A stretch of DNA of 24,624 nucleotides from Emiliania huxleyi CCMP1516 (GCF_000372725.1 NW_005200362.1:179459-204082), one strand, 5' to 3'. Shown: positions 11,000-19,528, numbered from the stretch's first letter. Notes: generated by a model from the letters alone, not told the origin. Translations and numbers: made by a program.

Positions 11000-11637
11000 G
11001 GGCCGCGCGGCCGGCGTCCGCCAGGCCGCACCAGGCGATCGTCGAAGCGGCTTGGCAGGGGACTGTGCCTCGCGATCCGCCTGCGCAGATCGACGCGCCA
11101 CCCGTGCTCGCTTGCACCGTCGATGGCCTCGCAATGGACGAGGAGGAGGAGGGCCCGCGTCCGGTAGTGCAACGGCCGTGGCGAGGGTAGGGGCGTGACC
11201 GACGTGGAGGCGGGCTTGCGGCGCGCGGAGTGAGTGGGATTGTCTTGCTTGACGGTTGACGCTTGAGCGTCCCGCTCGATCCATGCCTGTAGTCTGTCCT
11301 AGTCTGGTCCGAGACAGCAGAGCACGGTACATTAGAACAATGAAGCCCTTTTTGGGCGGGGGTCAAAAAAAGGGTTTATTCCCCTGGGCCGGGTTTCGTT
11401 TTTTTGGGGTAACGGGGCGCTGCTATTGACAAGAACATGGGATTTTTTTTGGGGGGTCCCATTTTTTTGGGGGAGTACCGCCCCCCCCCCCCCCCCCCCC
11501 CCGCCCCCCCTCGCAACTCTACATGCAAAATACACCCTGCGAGGCTCGACCCGCGCCCTGGACGCGCTGGGAGGGCCCAGAAGCTGGAGGCTTCTCACAG
11601 CTTGATGCTCCTGCTCGACTGGTCATGTTCGGCCTGG
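11000..11637. other. Intergenic region between RCC1 copy 1 and the RING/Sel1 gene, with homopolymer tracts
   Basis: These are the converging 3' ends of two genes. 11000-11330 shows no recognisable gene. 11335-11510 is strikingly homopolymeric: T5-T8, A7 and G4-G6 runs and a C22 run at 11481-11502. No terminator or polyadenylation motif could be defined with confidence. Confidence 0.6.
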
Positions 11638-13792
11638 TCACGGCTGCACGCCCATGCGCATGAGCTGCCTCGCCGCGAGCTCATCGCCCGCATTCGCAGC
11701 TCGCGTGAGGTAGCGGATCGCCTCCATGCGGCTCTGCGGCACTCCGTCGCCACGCATGTACGCGATTCCGAGGTTCGTGCACGCCTGCGTGTGGCCGAGG
11801 TCCGTTGCCACCTTGAACCAGTGCGCTGCTTGCGAAAGGTCAACGGGCCCACCTTCGCCGTCACGGTTCGAGCAGCCGAGGTTGGCGGCGGCACGCGCGT
11901 GCCCCTGCTCCGCCGCGAGCTGGTACAAGCGCCGCGCCTCGACTTGATCGAGCGGGAGGCCCATCCGCCCGTAGTCGTAGTGGCAGCCGAGGTTGTACTG
12001 GGCGCTCGCGTCGCCCTGTTGCGCCCGTCGCGTCAGGCCGCGGACGGTGGCCTCGTCGCTCGTGTCGGACGTGTCCGCGCGGCAGAACGGGCACACGTCG
12101 CGCAGCTGCACATCGCACGGGCAACAGAGGCGACCGTCAGTCCGTCTCTGTCAGCTGCCCGCTCAGAGCACACTGCTACACTGCTACACAGGCCAGGCGA
12201 GCGCGGCGTCGCGCAGGCGGGGCGGTGGCGGCGGGGCGGTGGCGGGGGCTCACCGGGCCCGTCTCGATCTCGTACAAGCATTTGAGGCAGATCGGCTTGC
12301 CGCAGCACGTCATCATCGTCGCGTTCTGCGCGCCGTCCAGAATCGTGCGCATCTCCACACTCATGCAGATGGGGCACAGCCCCTGCGTCTCGTGTTGCGG
12401 CGTGTCGTAGACCGGCACGAGATTTGCCGGCTTGATACGCACGCACTGGTATGGATACTCGCCGCTCACTACGTTGATTTGCCCGCTGCCAGTGGAGACG
12501 CCCTTCACCTTGATGGTCAGTCGCTCCGAGTGCGGATCGTCGCCGAGCGAGACCACCTCGCCAAACAGCCCGTTCAGGTCCCTCCGCCCCTGCAGACCGA
12601 CGATGCGAACTTTGCCTCCTGGACGGAGGGCCACGCCTTCGCCCATCACCTCCGCTGCCAGCGAGCCGTGCGAGCGCGCCTTCGGCCGCTGCTCCCCGTC
12701 TGGACCGCCCGGCGGCCCACTCCCCGTCGCGGCGGCCCACTCGGCGACCAGCTCGGCTTCCGTCTTGCAGCCATTCGCCAGTTCGTCCGTGATCCGATCG
12801 AACTGCGCCTCCGAGATCGTGCCAGATCGCAGCAGCTGCTCGAAGAAGGCATCGAAGCTCACCGCCGTGCCTGGCGTGCGGCCGTGTGCGAGCCAGCGCG
12901 AGATGGCCTCGGAGGCCACGCGGACGAGCTGGATGAAGGCGGCCGGCGTCACGCCGACGTGCCGGCCCGCAGCATCGCGGGCGTTGATGCCGCTGGCGAC
13001 GAACAGCTTCGCGACCACGCGATCGACGACGAAGGCGGCCGAGTGCTGCTGCAGGTACTGGGTTGGCGCTCGGCCGACCTCCGGCGAGCGCAGCCCGCCT
13101 CGCTTGGGCAGCGGGCGTGGCTCGTTGCTCGAGACGACCAGACCCTCCACCGCGCCGCCCGCCTCGCAGAGTGCGCCCGAGAAGACGTCGGGGCGTTCGC
13201 GGCATGCGCCGCGCGTGTCTTCGAGCCCCGGCTCGGGCCCGTCGAGGTAGCCGCATCCACGCTCGCCGCGCGAAGCGCTGAGCATGTCCGCGTGGAAGCG
13301 CCGCGCCTCGGCGCTCGACGCGAACAGCCACCGCGCCTCCCACAGCTCGCTCATTGCGGCCGTGTCGCCCTCCGGGCCTTCGTCGCTGTGGCATTCCCAC
13401 TTCTGCTTGCCGAGCAGCACTCCGTGGTGGCGCTTCCAGAACAGCACCTCACCCATGAAACCGCCTGCGCCGTAGCCGAAAGTGCGCATCAGTTCGGACG
13501 CATCGGCGCACTGCAGCGCAGCTGCGGGGATCTGCTTTGGAGAGCCATCACTCATTTTGACCGGAAAGTCGTGGTCCATGTAGACACGGGCCAGTCTAAG
13601 GCGGCTAGCATCAACCAGACTTGACGGTAGCTCAGCAGCGGTCATGAAGGCGCCCGCGATCGACCGAGGCTGCGCTGTGACTGGTGCCCCAGTGACGCAC
13701 GCCTTGCACCGTCGCGCCGCCTTGAGCTTCAGCTGTGAGCTGGTGAAGTCACTCTTCGCGCGGTCCACGCCGCATGCGCTACACGGTGGCAT
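11638..13792 (-). CDS. Stc1-like zinc finger, SH3/KOW-like, RING and Sel1-repeat protein
   Basis: Two exons, 13792-12254 and 12147-11638, encode about 682 residues. The N terminus (MPPCSACG, then RRCKACV about 25 residues on) is an Stc1-like CxxC...CxxC finger. The middle third is unrecognised. At about 395-462 lies an SH3/KOW-like module (VRIVGLQGRRDLNGLFGEVV, ending in KPANLVPV). A RING follows: CPIC, CCGKPICLKC and, after the intron, CPFCRAD. Exon 2 then carries three to four Sel1 repeats (AQYNLGCHYDYG, ARRLYQLAAEQGHARAAANL, AHWFKVATDLGHTQACTNLG). RING plus Sel1 suggests an E3 ubiquitin ligase with a protein-binding solenoid. I chose ATG 13792 because the finger follows at once; an in-frame ATG at 13876 exists but would leave only 20 bp to the divergent RCC1 start. 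Confidence 0.85.
12148..12253 (-). other. Intron (GT-AG, 106 nt) inside the RING domain
   Basis: On the minus strand the donor is CCG|GTGAGC and the acceptor CTGACAG|AGA. Splicing joins CLYEIETGP to RRTDGRLCCPCD and brings the terminal RING pair CPFC into frame. It is phase 0. The neighbouring AG dinucleotides make the exact acceptor slightly uncertain. Confidence 0.78.
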
Positions 13793-13896
13793 CGCCAGGT
13801 GTGCGAGGCTTGCACAAAAATGAAGGGCAGCCGCCTCCAGGCCCATCGCGGGGTAGCAAGCCTGAGGTGCGCGCATCGCTTTTTCTTTTTCTCGCG
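13793..13896. promoter_or_regulatory. 104-bp divergent intergenic region
   Basis: Separates the start of the minus-strand RING/Sel1 gene from the start of RCC1 copy 2, so both promoters and leaders must overlap here or in coding DNA. The right part (13808-13896) is the block duplicated upstream of RCC1 copy 1 (8853-8899 plus 9501-9541), including a T-rich stretch before TCTCGCGATG. No TATA-like box is obvious. Confidence 0.65.
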
Positions 13897-15414
13897 ATGT
13901 CCACCCCGCCGCGCCGCTGCTCGCGCCGCCTCGCCACCGCCGCCGCCACAGCCGCTCCCTCGCCAGAGACGCCGCCGCCCGCCCGCCTCCTCGACCTCCC
14001 CAGGGAGCTCCTCGAGCGCGCCCTCTCTCGTTGCGACAGCCCCGTCGACATCGCTCGCGTCGCGGCCGTCTCGCTGCTCTTCCACGCCTCGCTTGCGGTG
14101 GAGGGCATCCGCTTGTGGGCGCAAGAGCGCGGCTTCGAGCTGCCGGCGCAGCCCGAGGGCGAGACCTGCGCCGTGCGGTGGCTGTGCTATTCGGCGCTGC
14201 TGCGCGAGTCCAACCCGCCGGCGAGGGCGGCGGCAGGCGAACGGCACAGCCTCTTCATCGACGGCGAGGGGCGGCTCTCGTCGTGCGGCAATGCGCCGAA
14301 CTGGAATCCAGGGCTGCTCGGCCACGGTGAGGGCGTGACGCAGCTCAACACGCCGACACGCCTCCCCTCCCCCTTGGGCGGCGAGCGCGCCGTGAGCGTG
14401 TCGGCTGGAGAGCGCCACAGCCTCGCCATCACCGCGGATGGCTGTGTCTGGAGCTGGGGCGATGGAGGGACCGGCAGGCTGGGCCACGGCCTCAGTTACG
14501 AGGAGGGCCACAGCTACGAGGAGGCTCAGCTCCTGCCGAAGAAGCTCGAGGCTTTGGCGGGGCAGCGCGTTGTCGCTATCTCGGCTGGAGAGGCTCACAA
14601 CCTCGCCATCACCGCCGACGGCGCTGTCTGGAGCTGGGGGAGTGGCTACTATGGCAGGTTGGGCCATGGCGACCAGCAGAGCCTGGCGCTGCCCGAGAAG
14701 CTCGAGGCCTTTGCTGGCCAGCGCGTTGTCGCTGTGTCGGCTGGAGGCGCTCACAGCCTTGCCCTTACCGCCGACGGCGGCGTCTGGAGCTGGGGCCATG
14801 GAGCCTTTGGCCAGCTGGGCCACGGCGACCGACAGCACCAGCTGCTGCCCAAGAAGGTCGAGGCCTTTGCTGGTCAGCGTGTCGTCTCTGTGTCGGCTGG
14901 ACAATTGCACAGCCTCGCCGTCACCGCCGACGGAGCTTTGTGGAGCTGGGGCAATGGCTACTATGGCAGGTTGGGCCACGGCGACGAGCAGCGCCAGCTG
15001 CTGCCCAAGAAGGTCGAGGCCTTGGCTGGCCGGCGCGTCGTCGCCGTGTCGGGAAGCTACCACAGCCTCGCCGTCACCGCCGATGGCGCTCTCTGGAGCT
15101 GGGGCTATGAAGCCTACGGCCGGCTGGGCCACGGCGACGAGCAGAGCCAGCTGCTGCCGAAGAAGGTCGAGGCCTTTGCTGGGCAGCGCGTCGTCGCTGT
15201 GTCGGCAGGGGGCGGCCACAGCATCGCCCGCACCGCCGATGTTGCCGTCTTTACCTGGGGCAAGGGTGATCGCGGCTGCCTAGGCCACGGAGAGGACTTG
15301 TCGAACCAGTCGCTGCCCAAGAAGATCGAGATGTGGGCGAGCCGGCCGCCCACGCCTGCTTCCTCTGACGGAGAGGGCAGCAGCGACGGAGAGGATAGCG
15401 ATTCGGACGAGTAG
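13897..15414 (+). CDS. F-box-like/RCC1 seven-bladed propeller protein, copy 2
   Basis: A single-exon 505-residue paralog of the gene at 9542. It has the same Ala/Pro-rich N terminus, F-box-like segment and seven RCC1 repeats; the first 180 residues are nearly identical. Differences are a 13-residue insert in blade 2 with a duplicated SYEE motif (LSYEEGHSYEEAQ), non-colinear internal blades, and an acidic Ser/Asp/Glu tail (SDGEGSSDGEDSDSDE) absent from copy 1. The tail could be a casein-kinase-type phosphorylation site or a basic-partner contact (inference). The start codon is the ATG conserved with copy 1; the in-frame ATG at 13774 lies inside the divergent neighbour and is unlikely. High identity with blade rearrangement indicates a fairly recent duplication with later exchange. 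Confidence 0.9.
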   Translation: MSTPPRRCSRRLATAAATAAPSPETPPPARLLDLPRELLERALSRCDSPVDIARVAAVSLLFHASLAVEGIRLWAQERGFELPAQPEGETCAVRWLCYSALLRESNPPARAAAGERHSLFIDGEGRLSSCGNAPNWNPGLLGHGEGVTQLNTPTRLPSPLGGERAVSVSAGERHSLAITADGCVWSWGDGGTGRLGHGLSYEEGHSYEEAQLLPKKLEALAGQRVVAISAGEAHNLAITADGAVWSWGSGYYGRLGHGDQQSLALPEKLEAFAGQRVVAVSAGGAHSLALTADGGVWSWGHGAFGQLGHGDRQHQLLPKKVEAFAGQRVVSVSAGQLHSLAVTADGALWSWGNGYYGRLGHGDEQRQLLPKKVEALAGRRVVAVSGSYHSLAVTADGALWSWGYEAYGRLGHGDEQSQLLPKKVEAFAGQRVVAVSAGGGHSIARTADVAVFTWGKGDRGCLGHGEDLSNQSLPKKIEMWASRPPTPASSDGEGSSDGEDSDSDE

Positions 15415-15449
15415 GAAGCAAGGTGATTTGGACGAGTGGTGATTGATAG

Positions 15450-15470
15450 TTATACTCTCCAAGAGTATAA
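15450..15470. repeat. Perfect inverted repeat, 9-bp stem
   Basis: TTATACTCT and AGAGTATAA pair around a CCA loop, 36 bp after the RCC1 copy 2 stop. It is an AT-rich island in GC-rich DNA. It could be a 3'-end processing structure or an element end; neither is shown. Confidence 0.85.
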
Positions 15471-15549
15471 TACTGTCCCGTTTTGCTGTTCACAGCTAGC
15501 GGACGGCCTCTGCGGCAAAGTCAAACCACCACTATGTCAAAACCCCACT

Positions 15550-15568
15550 GAGAAATTATAAATTTCTC
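15550..15568. repeat. Perfect inverted repeat, 8-bp stem
   Basis: GAGAAATT and AATTTCTC pair around an ATA loop. It is the second AT-rich hairpin within 100 bp. Confidence 0.85.
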
Positions 15569-15705
15569 TAGAGCTGGTGCCGCCACTAGATGAAATGCTC
15601 CACTGGGCCCCCGGAACACGCCTGCGCGGCGGTGAGCAGTGAAGAGGCGCGGAAAGCTGATTTTTTTACTTTTGGACGCATTTCGGGCTCCGTACTGGTT
15701 GACGC

Positions 15706-16019
15706 AGAGCCGCACGCGTCGACCGGCGCCGTTCGCGACCACGAGGGCGGATGCTGGCCATCCCGGGCTCTGTGCACATCGGCAGCGCGCGTTCTACGCG
15801 CTCCGCTATCCAGATCTTGGCGAACCCACCTCGAAAGCGCCGTTTTTATCTCGTGCAATCTCGAGCCATGGAGATTAGGCCGAGATCGCTTTGAGCTGCG
15901 GGAGATGTTTGGGAGATACAGCTACAGTCACACGGACCCGCGGGGCGTGCGCAGCTCGCGACGGAGATGTTTACAGAGCCCGGGCTCGCTGCGAAGCGGT
16001 GAGCGGCGCCCGAACGGCA
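15706..16019. repeat. Direct repeat, copy 1 (about 314 bp)
   Basis: Begins AGAGCCGCACGCG and ends GCGCCCGAACGGCA. It recurs 363 bp downstream. About a dozen differences are visible, all in the first 200 bp; the last ~118 bp are identical. Confidence 0.92.
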
Positions 16020-16068
16020 CCGGGCCGCGTGCCGCTCTCTGCAGCTCCGACGCGGCCGGGCGGCTGCC

Positions 16069-16379
16069 AGAGCCGCACGCGCCGACCGGCGCTGTTCGCG
16101 ACCACGAGGGCGGATGCTGGCCATCCCGGGCTCTGTGCACATCAGCAGCGCGCGTTCTACGCGCTCCCCTATCCAGATTCCGGCGAACCACCTCGAAAGC
16201 GCCGTTTTATCTCGTGCAATCTCGAGCCGTGGAGATTAGGGGAGATCGCTTTGAGCTGTGAGAGATGTTTGGGAGATACAGCTACAGTCACACGGACCCG
16301 CGGGGCGTGCGCAGCTCGCGACGGAGATGTTTACAGAGCCCGGGCTCGCTGCGAAGCGGTGAGCGGCGCCCGAACGGCA
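16069..16379. repeat. Direct repeat, copy 2 (about 311 bp)
   Basis: Partner of 15706-16019, separated from it by 49 bp. The borders lack TG...CA ends and no target duplication is visible, so an LTR origin is not supported. A segmental tandem duplication is the simplest reading. Confidence 0.92.
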
Positions 16380-16609
16380 GGGTAGCGTGTCGACCTAGAC
16401 TGAACGCGACCGAGCAGCAAGGTACTAGGAGTGGCAGCCCGTGACAGCACCGGCAATACGCTTGGGGAGCGGTAGAGCAACGGCCCTGGTAGTGGTGGGC
16501 GAAGCAGCGACGGCGATGGCGATGGCAGTGGCGGCCCTGGCGGCGACGGCCGTGATGGCGGATGAGGCGGCGAGACGGCGACGGCGACCAGGGCGACCTG
16601 TGCAGGCCG

Positions 16610-18328
16610 TCACGAGTCGTCACAGAGGTCGAAGTACTTTTCATCGCCTTCCAAGCCCTCGTCGAGCACGACCGCGTCCGCGCGCGCTGCCGCCGCAGCC
16701 CCTGCTCGGCGGAAGGCGTCCTGCAGCGGATGCTCGTAGGGAAGCGCGTCCTCTCGCGCCGCTGCCCGGAGGAGCCAGCGCAGCCGCACGCGCTCCTCGT
16801 GCATGAAGGCCGTGTTTGCTGCGCCGGCGGCCTCTCGCTCCCTCCTGGTCCTGAGCGCTCCGAGCGGGCTGATGCCCGGGCTGGTCGAGAGGTACTCGGC
16901 AAAGGACTGCTTGCTCATCAGCTCGTCGTCCGCGCAGTAGGCGAAGAGGCGGCGGCGGAACCAATGCGCCCACGGCCCGCACTGGTAGCCGTCGCTCTGC
17001 AAGTTGAGCGTCACGCTGACTAGCTGCCAGCCCGTGTCCTTTGGCGCCGCGTCGAAGGCGTCCCGAACGCGCGCTAGAGGATGCGTGCGGCTGAAAATGC
17101 TGGTGCCGAACGGCTCCCAGTGCACGGCGAGCCGCTGAGGCCCGATGAGCGCGACGTTGTGCCAATGGGCGCCGTCGCAGACCTGCTGCAACATCACGCA
17201 GTCGCAGAGTTGCAGCACCCGCTGCCCTCCTCTTTGACGGAAGATGCTGCATGCCGAGGCTACGTCGCGGGGGTAGTTGTACCGCAGCGGCGAGTCGGCG
17301 CCACTCTCGCCGTCTGGACGCTCGTCTACGTAGTGTGCGTTGGCGAGGTTCGAGTCGCTGAACCACTGCCGGTGGTAAGATGAGATGTAGCCAGCCTCGC
17401 CGACGCGCAAGTGGGGCGGTCCCTGTAGCTCTGGCTCCACCAGCTCGACCTCCACCTCCTCGTCGTCGGAGCCGGGTCTGCCGGCAAACAGCGCCTCGTC
17501 CTCGACCTCGTCCTCCCCTCCCGTCTCTTCTCCCTTCCTGCGGGCTTCCATGTCTGATATGATCGTGTCCCACGACACCCCCCCACCCTCGGCGCGGTTG
17601 GCAGCGGCTCTAGCCGCCTCGGCGTCCTCAGCTATCGCGCTGCGGCGCCAGCGAGGCGCCTCTGCCGAGCCAATCTGGCTCACATCAGAGACAGGGTTCC
17701 ACAGCTGTTTCATCGACCATGTCTCCACCTTGGTGAAGAACGGGCACTCCACGTACACGTTCTCCTCCTCGGTATCCTCGTGCAGCCAGCGAATCTTTAT
17801 CTTGATTCTCATGACCTCCTCGACGCGAGCGAGGTACACCTCTGGGTCTCCATCCTGCCGGACGGCCCAGAGGACCTCCACGACGTTCCCCACCTGCAGC
17901 GACCTCCGGATCGCCGCTGTGCTCACGCCCTTCTCCAACGGCCAGCCCGGCTGGCGACCCTCGCCCTCCGCCGAGCTCGCCGTCCCGCCGTCGGCCGCGT
18001 CGGTCGAGCCTCCGGCCTCGCCCGAGCCCTCCTCCCCCTCCTCCTCCGCCCCGCCCTCCTCCTCCTCCTCCTGCGGCTCGTCCACGAACGCCGAGAGCTC
18101 CATGCTGTCGAGCCGGAGATCCTGCAGCTGCGCGGCGAGGCCCTCCTTCTCGGTGACTCGCTTGGACACGTTGTGTCCGAGAGCGGCCGACGCGGCGCTC
18201 CAATCGGCTGCCGTTGTCGGGTAAACGTGCCCGCGGTGCCGCGGTGCCGTGAGCCTTGTCGCGCACATCTCCGACCGGCGCTGCGTCCCGTGCAAATCGC
18301 GAGAGAGCGTCTTTTTCCTGCGGCCCAC
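16610..18328 (-). CDS. Acidic protein with Tudor/BAH-like segment and Ulp1/adenain-like cysteine protease domain
   Basis: A single-exon 572-residue reading. The N terminus is basic (MGRRKKTL), followed by a Glu/Gly-rich acidic stretch (about 85-130) and a segment resembling chromatin-reader barrels (about 147-215: VVEVLWAVRQDG, YLARVEEV, KIRWLHED). The C-terminal third carries protease signatures: His388 (GAHWHNVAL), Glu405 (VHWEPFG), Gln444 and Cys450 (LQSDGYQCGPW). The His-to-acid spacing of 17 and Gln-to-Cys spacing of 6 match Ulp1 (C48) peptidases; Glu in place of Asp is the adenain (C5) choice. It may be a SUMO/Ub-like deconjugase, or derive from a transposon or virus-like element that carries such a protease. 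The start is the first ATG of the frame; an upstream exon is possible. Confidence 0.72.
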   Translation of the reverse strand: MGRRKKTLSRDLHGTQRRSEMCATRLTAPRHRGHVYPTTAADWSAASAALGHNVSKRVTEKEGLAAQLQDLRLDSMELSAFVDEPQEEEEEGGAEEEGEEGSGEAGGSTDAADGGTASSAEGEGRQPGWPLEKGVSTAAIRRSLQVGNVVEVLWAVRQDGDPEVYLARVEEVMRIKIKIRWLHEDTEEENVYVECPFFTKVETWSMKQLWNPVSDVSQIGSAEAPRWRRSAIAEDAEAARAAANRAEGGGVSWDTIISDMEARRKGEETGGEDEVEDEALFAGRPGSDDEEVEVELVEPELQGPPHLRVGEAGYISSYHRQWFSDSNLANAHYVDERPDGESGADSPLRYNYPRDVASACSIFRQRGGQRVLQLCDCVMLQQVCDGAHWHNVALIGPQRLAVHWEPFGTSIFSRTHPLARVRDAFDAAPKDTGWQLVSVTLNLQSDGYQCGPWAHWFRRRLFAYCADDELMSKQSFAEYLSTSPGISPLGALRTRREREAAGAANTAFMHEERVRLRWLLRAAAREDALPYEHPLQDAFRRAGAAAAARADAVVLDEGLEGDEKYFDLCDDS

Positions 18329-18372
18329 TGTGAAATCGGGACCTTAGCTCTCGTTTTAACACAGCCCGTAAG

Positions 18373-18780
18373 GTGCCCCGCCGGGGTGCCGGTTCGTTTT
18401 CCGCCCACGATCATGACCTCGGAGAACGCATTAGCCGCTACAGCGGAAGCTGTGATTTCGGCTACCTCGGCAATTTCGATGTAGCGGCTAATGCGTTTCG
18501 CGACATAATCGCTATTGCCGGCTACGAGCGAGCCGTTCAGCAGGATCAGACACGTGTGGTTGAATGCGCCCAGCACCGCCGGCACCTCCTCCTGGCCCGC
18601 GAGAAATGCCGCGGACTGCTCGGCCTTCTGCGCTTGGTACCCTTCGTACGCATAGTGCTCGGGGCTAAGCGCAAACTCGCCGTTCCGCGCCGAAGCGTCG
18701 TCACCGCCCATGCCCAGGTTCCACATCACCGCCTTGCCGACGCAGCTCCTCGTCAGAAGGCTCGAAGGACTGGCTACGTA
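18373..18780 (-). CDS. Unrecognised open frame upstream of the protease gene
   Basis: The minus frame is open from about 18780 and reads MWNLGMGGDDASARNGEF, EHYAYEGYQAQ, AVLGAFNHTCLILLNG, NSDYVAKRISRYIE. Its composition looks protein-like rather than like a shadow, but I recognise no family and see no clear donor linking it to the protease exon at 18328. It could be a 5' exon of that gene, a decayed gene, or chance. The 18-bp inverted repeat lies inside it. Confidence 0.25.
18425..18497. repeat. Perfect 18-bp inverted repeat with 37-nt spacer
   Basis: AACGCATTAGCCGCTACA at 18425-18442 is the exact reverse complement of 18480-18497. Outer flanks do not match and no target duplication is seen. 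It can form a long stem-loop on either strand. Confidence 0.95.
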
Positions 18781-19400
18781 TGGCTGCAGCCCGATCGAGG
18801 ACGTCGTCGTCGATCGACACCGACGCTCTCCATGCGGACGGATGCGGACGAAACGGGTGTATTACTACAACCCCAGCCATCCCCGTCAGCCACCCCTCGC
18901 CCGCCACCGACCCTGAAGCCGCACCCGTCGCTAACCCTCGCCGTGCCCCCCGAGTTCGAGCGATATGGTCCGATTACGTGCCGAGCGAGCAGGCGAGGGA
19001 GATCGGAGACGATCGGGGAGCACGATGCGTAATTGCCCTCGATGTTGACCCTCCCCCACCACAATTCTCCCCGGACGACGCCGCCCTCGCATCTGCTATG
19101 GTCTCTCTCTCTCGATACACAACACGCTCGCCGACTTGGCAACAAGGGTTGACTCCCTCGCGCTAGGCGACGAACCTGCCCCCGCCCCTCGGGGCGGGGG
19201 TCCCCGCCGCCCCCGAACCTGGTTTGTGGAGCTCCCACACCTTACCCAGAGAGCACGGCATTCGGGGCCATGATCTCGGTTCCGCCTTGGACTTTTTTTG
19301 TAGTGGAGAGAATTAAGGAATCTTTCTGCTCTGGCAGGCAGCTGCATCAATCCCCTTTACTTCAATCAGCTTTGTACACTCCAGTGCTAATACTGTCCGT
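18781..19400. other. Intergenic stretch without a recognised gene
   Basis: A plus frame (18780-19166) is open and includes RAIWSDYVPSEQAREIGDD, but no family is recognisable and I do not call it. The strong GC hairpin at 19179-19200 lies here. 19285-19345 is AT-richer than its surroundings. Confidence 0.5.
19179..19200. repeat. GC hairpin, perfect 10-bp stem
   Basis: CCCCCGCCCC and GGGGCGGGGG pair around a TC loop. It is very stable, with no T-run to suggest a terminator. Confidence 0.9.
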
Positions 19401-19403
19401 ATA

Positions 19404-19510
19404 GCTGTCTAGACGCTCCGATTTTGCTGTCTGGACGCTGTCTGGACACTGGAAGCTGTCTGGACGCTGTCTGGACGCTGTCTGGACGCTGTCTGGACGC
19501 TGTCTGGACG
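19404..19510. repeat. 11-bp minisatellite, unit GCTGTCTGGAC
   Basis: Five perfect tandem units occupy 19455-19509. Two more with a degenerate junction lie at 19426-19448, and a diverged copy (GCTGTCTAGAC) at 19404. The period is close to one helical turn. Confidence 0.95.
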
Positions 19511-19528
19511 TGGAAGATCGTGTGAGGT

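Larger units (their letters stand above)
15415..16609. other. Intergenic region with hairpins and direct repeats
   Basis: No gene is recognised. It holds two short AT-rich hairpins (15450-15470, 15550-15568), a pair of ~310-bp direct repeats (15706-16379) and a GGC/GAT trinucleotide-rich stretch (about 16500-16590). Open frames through the repeats have no family resemblance. Confidence 0.6.

Noticed and set aside
11993..13624. 543-residue plus-strand frame
   Set aside because: Antisense of the Stc1/RING gene, and it crosses that gene's intron with no family motif.
13729..15219. Long minus-strand frame opposite RCC1 copy 2
   Set aside because: Antisense of repeated RCC1 blades; the plus strand has clear family motifs.
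15706..16379. LTR pair or TRIM-type retroelement
   Set aside because: No TG...CA ends, primer-binding site or target duplication; the 49-bp spacer is too short for an internal domain.
18425..18497. Miniature transposon bounded by the 18-bp inverted repeat
   Set aside because: No target duplication at the flanks and only 73 bp in total; kept only as an inverted repeat.
19179..19200. Intrinsic terminator
   Set aside because: Strong GC hairpin but no T-run, and the genome looks eukaryotic.
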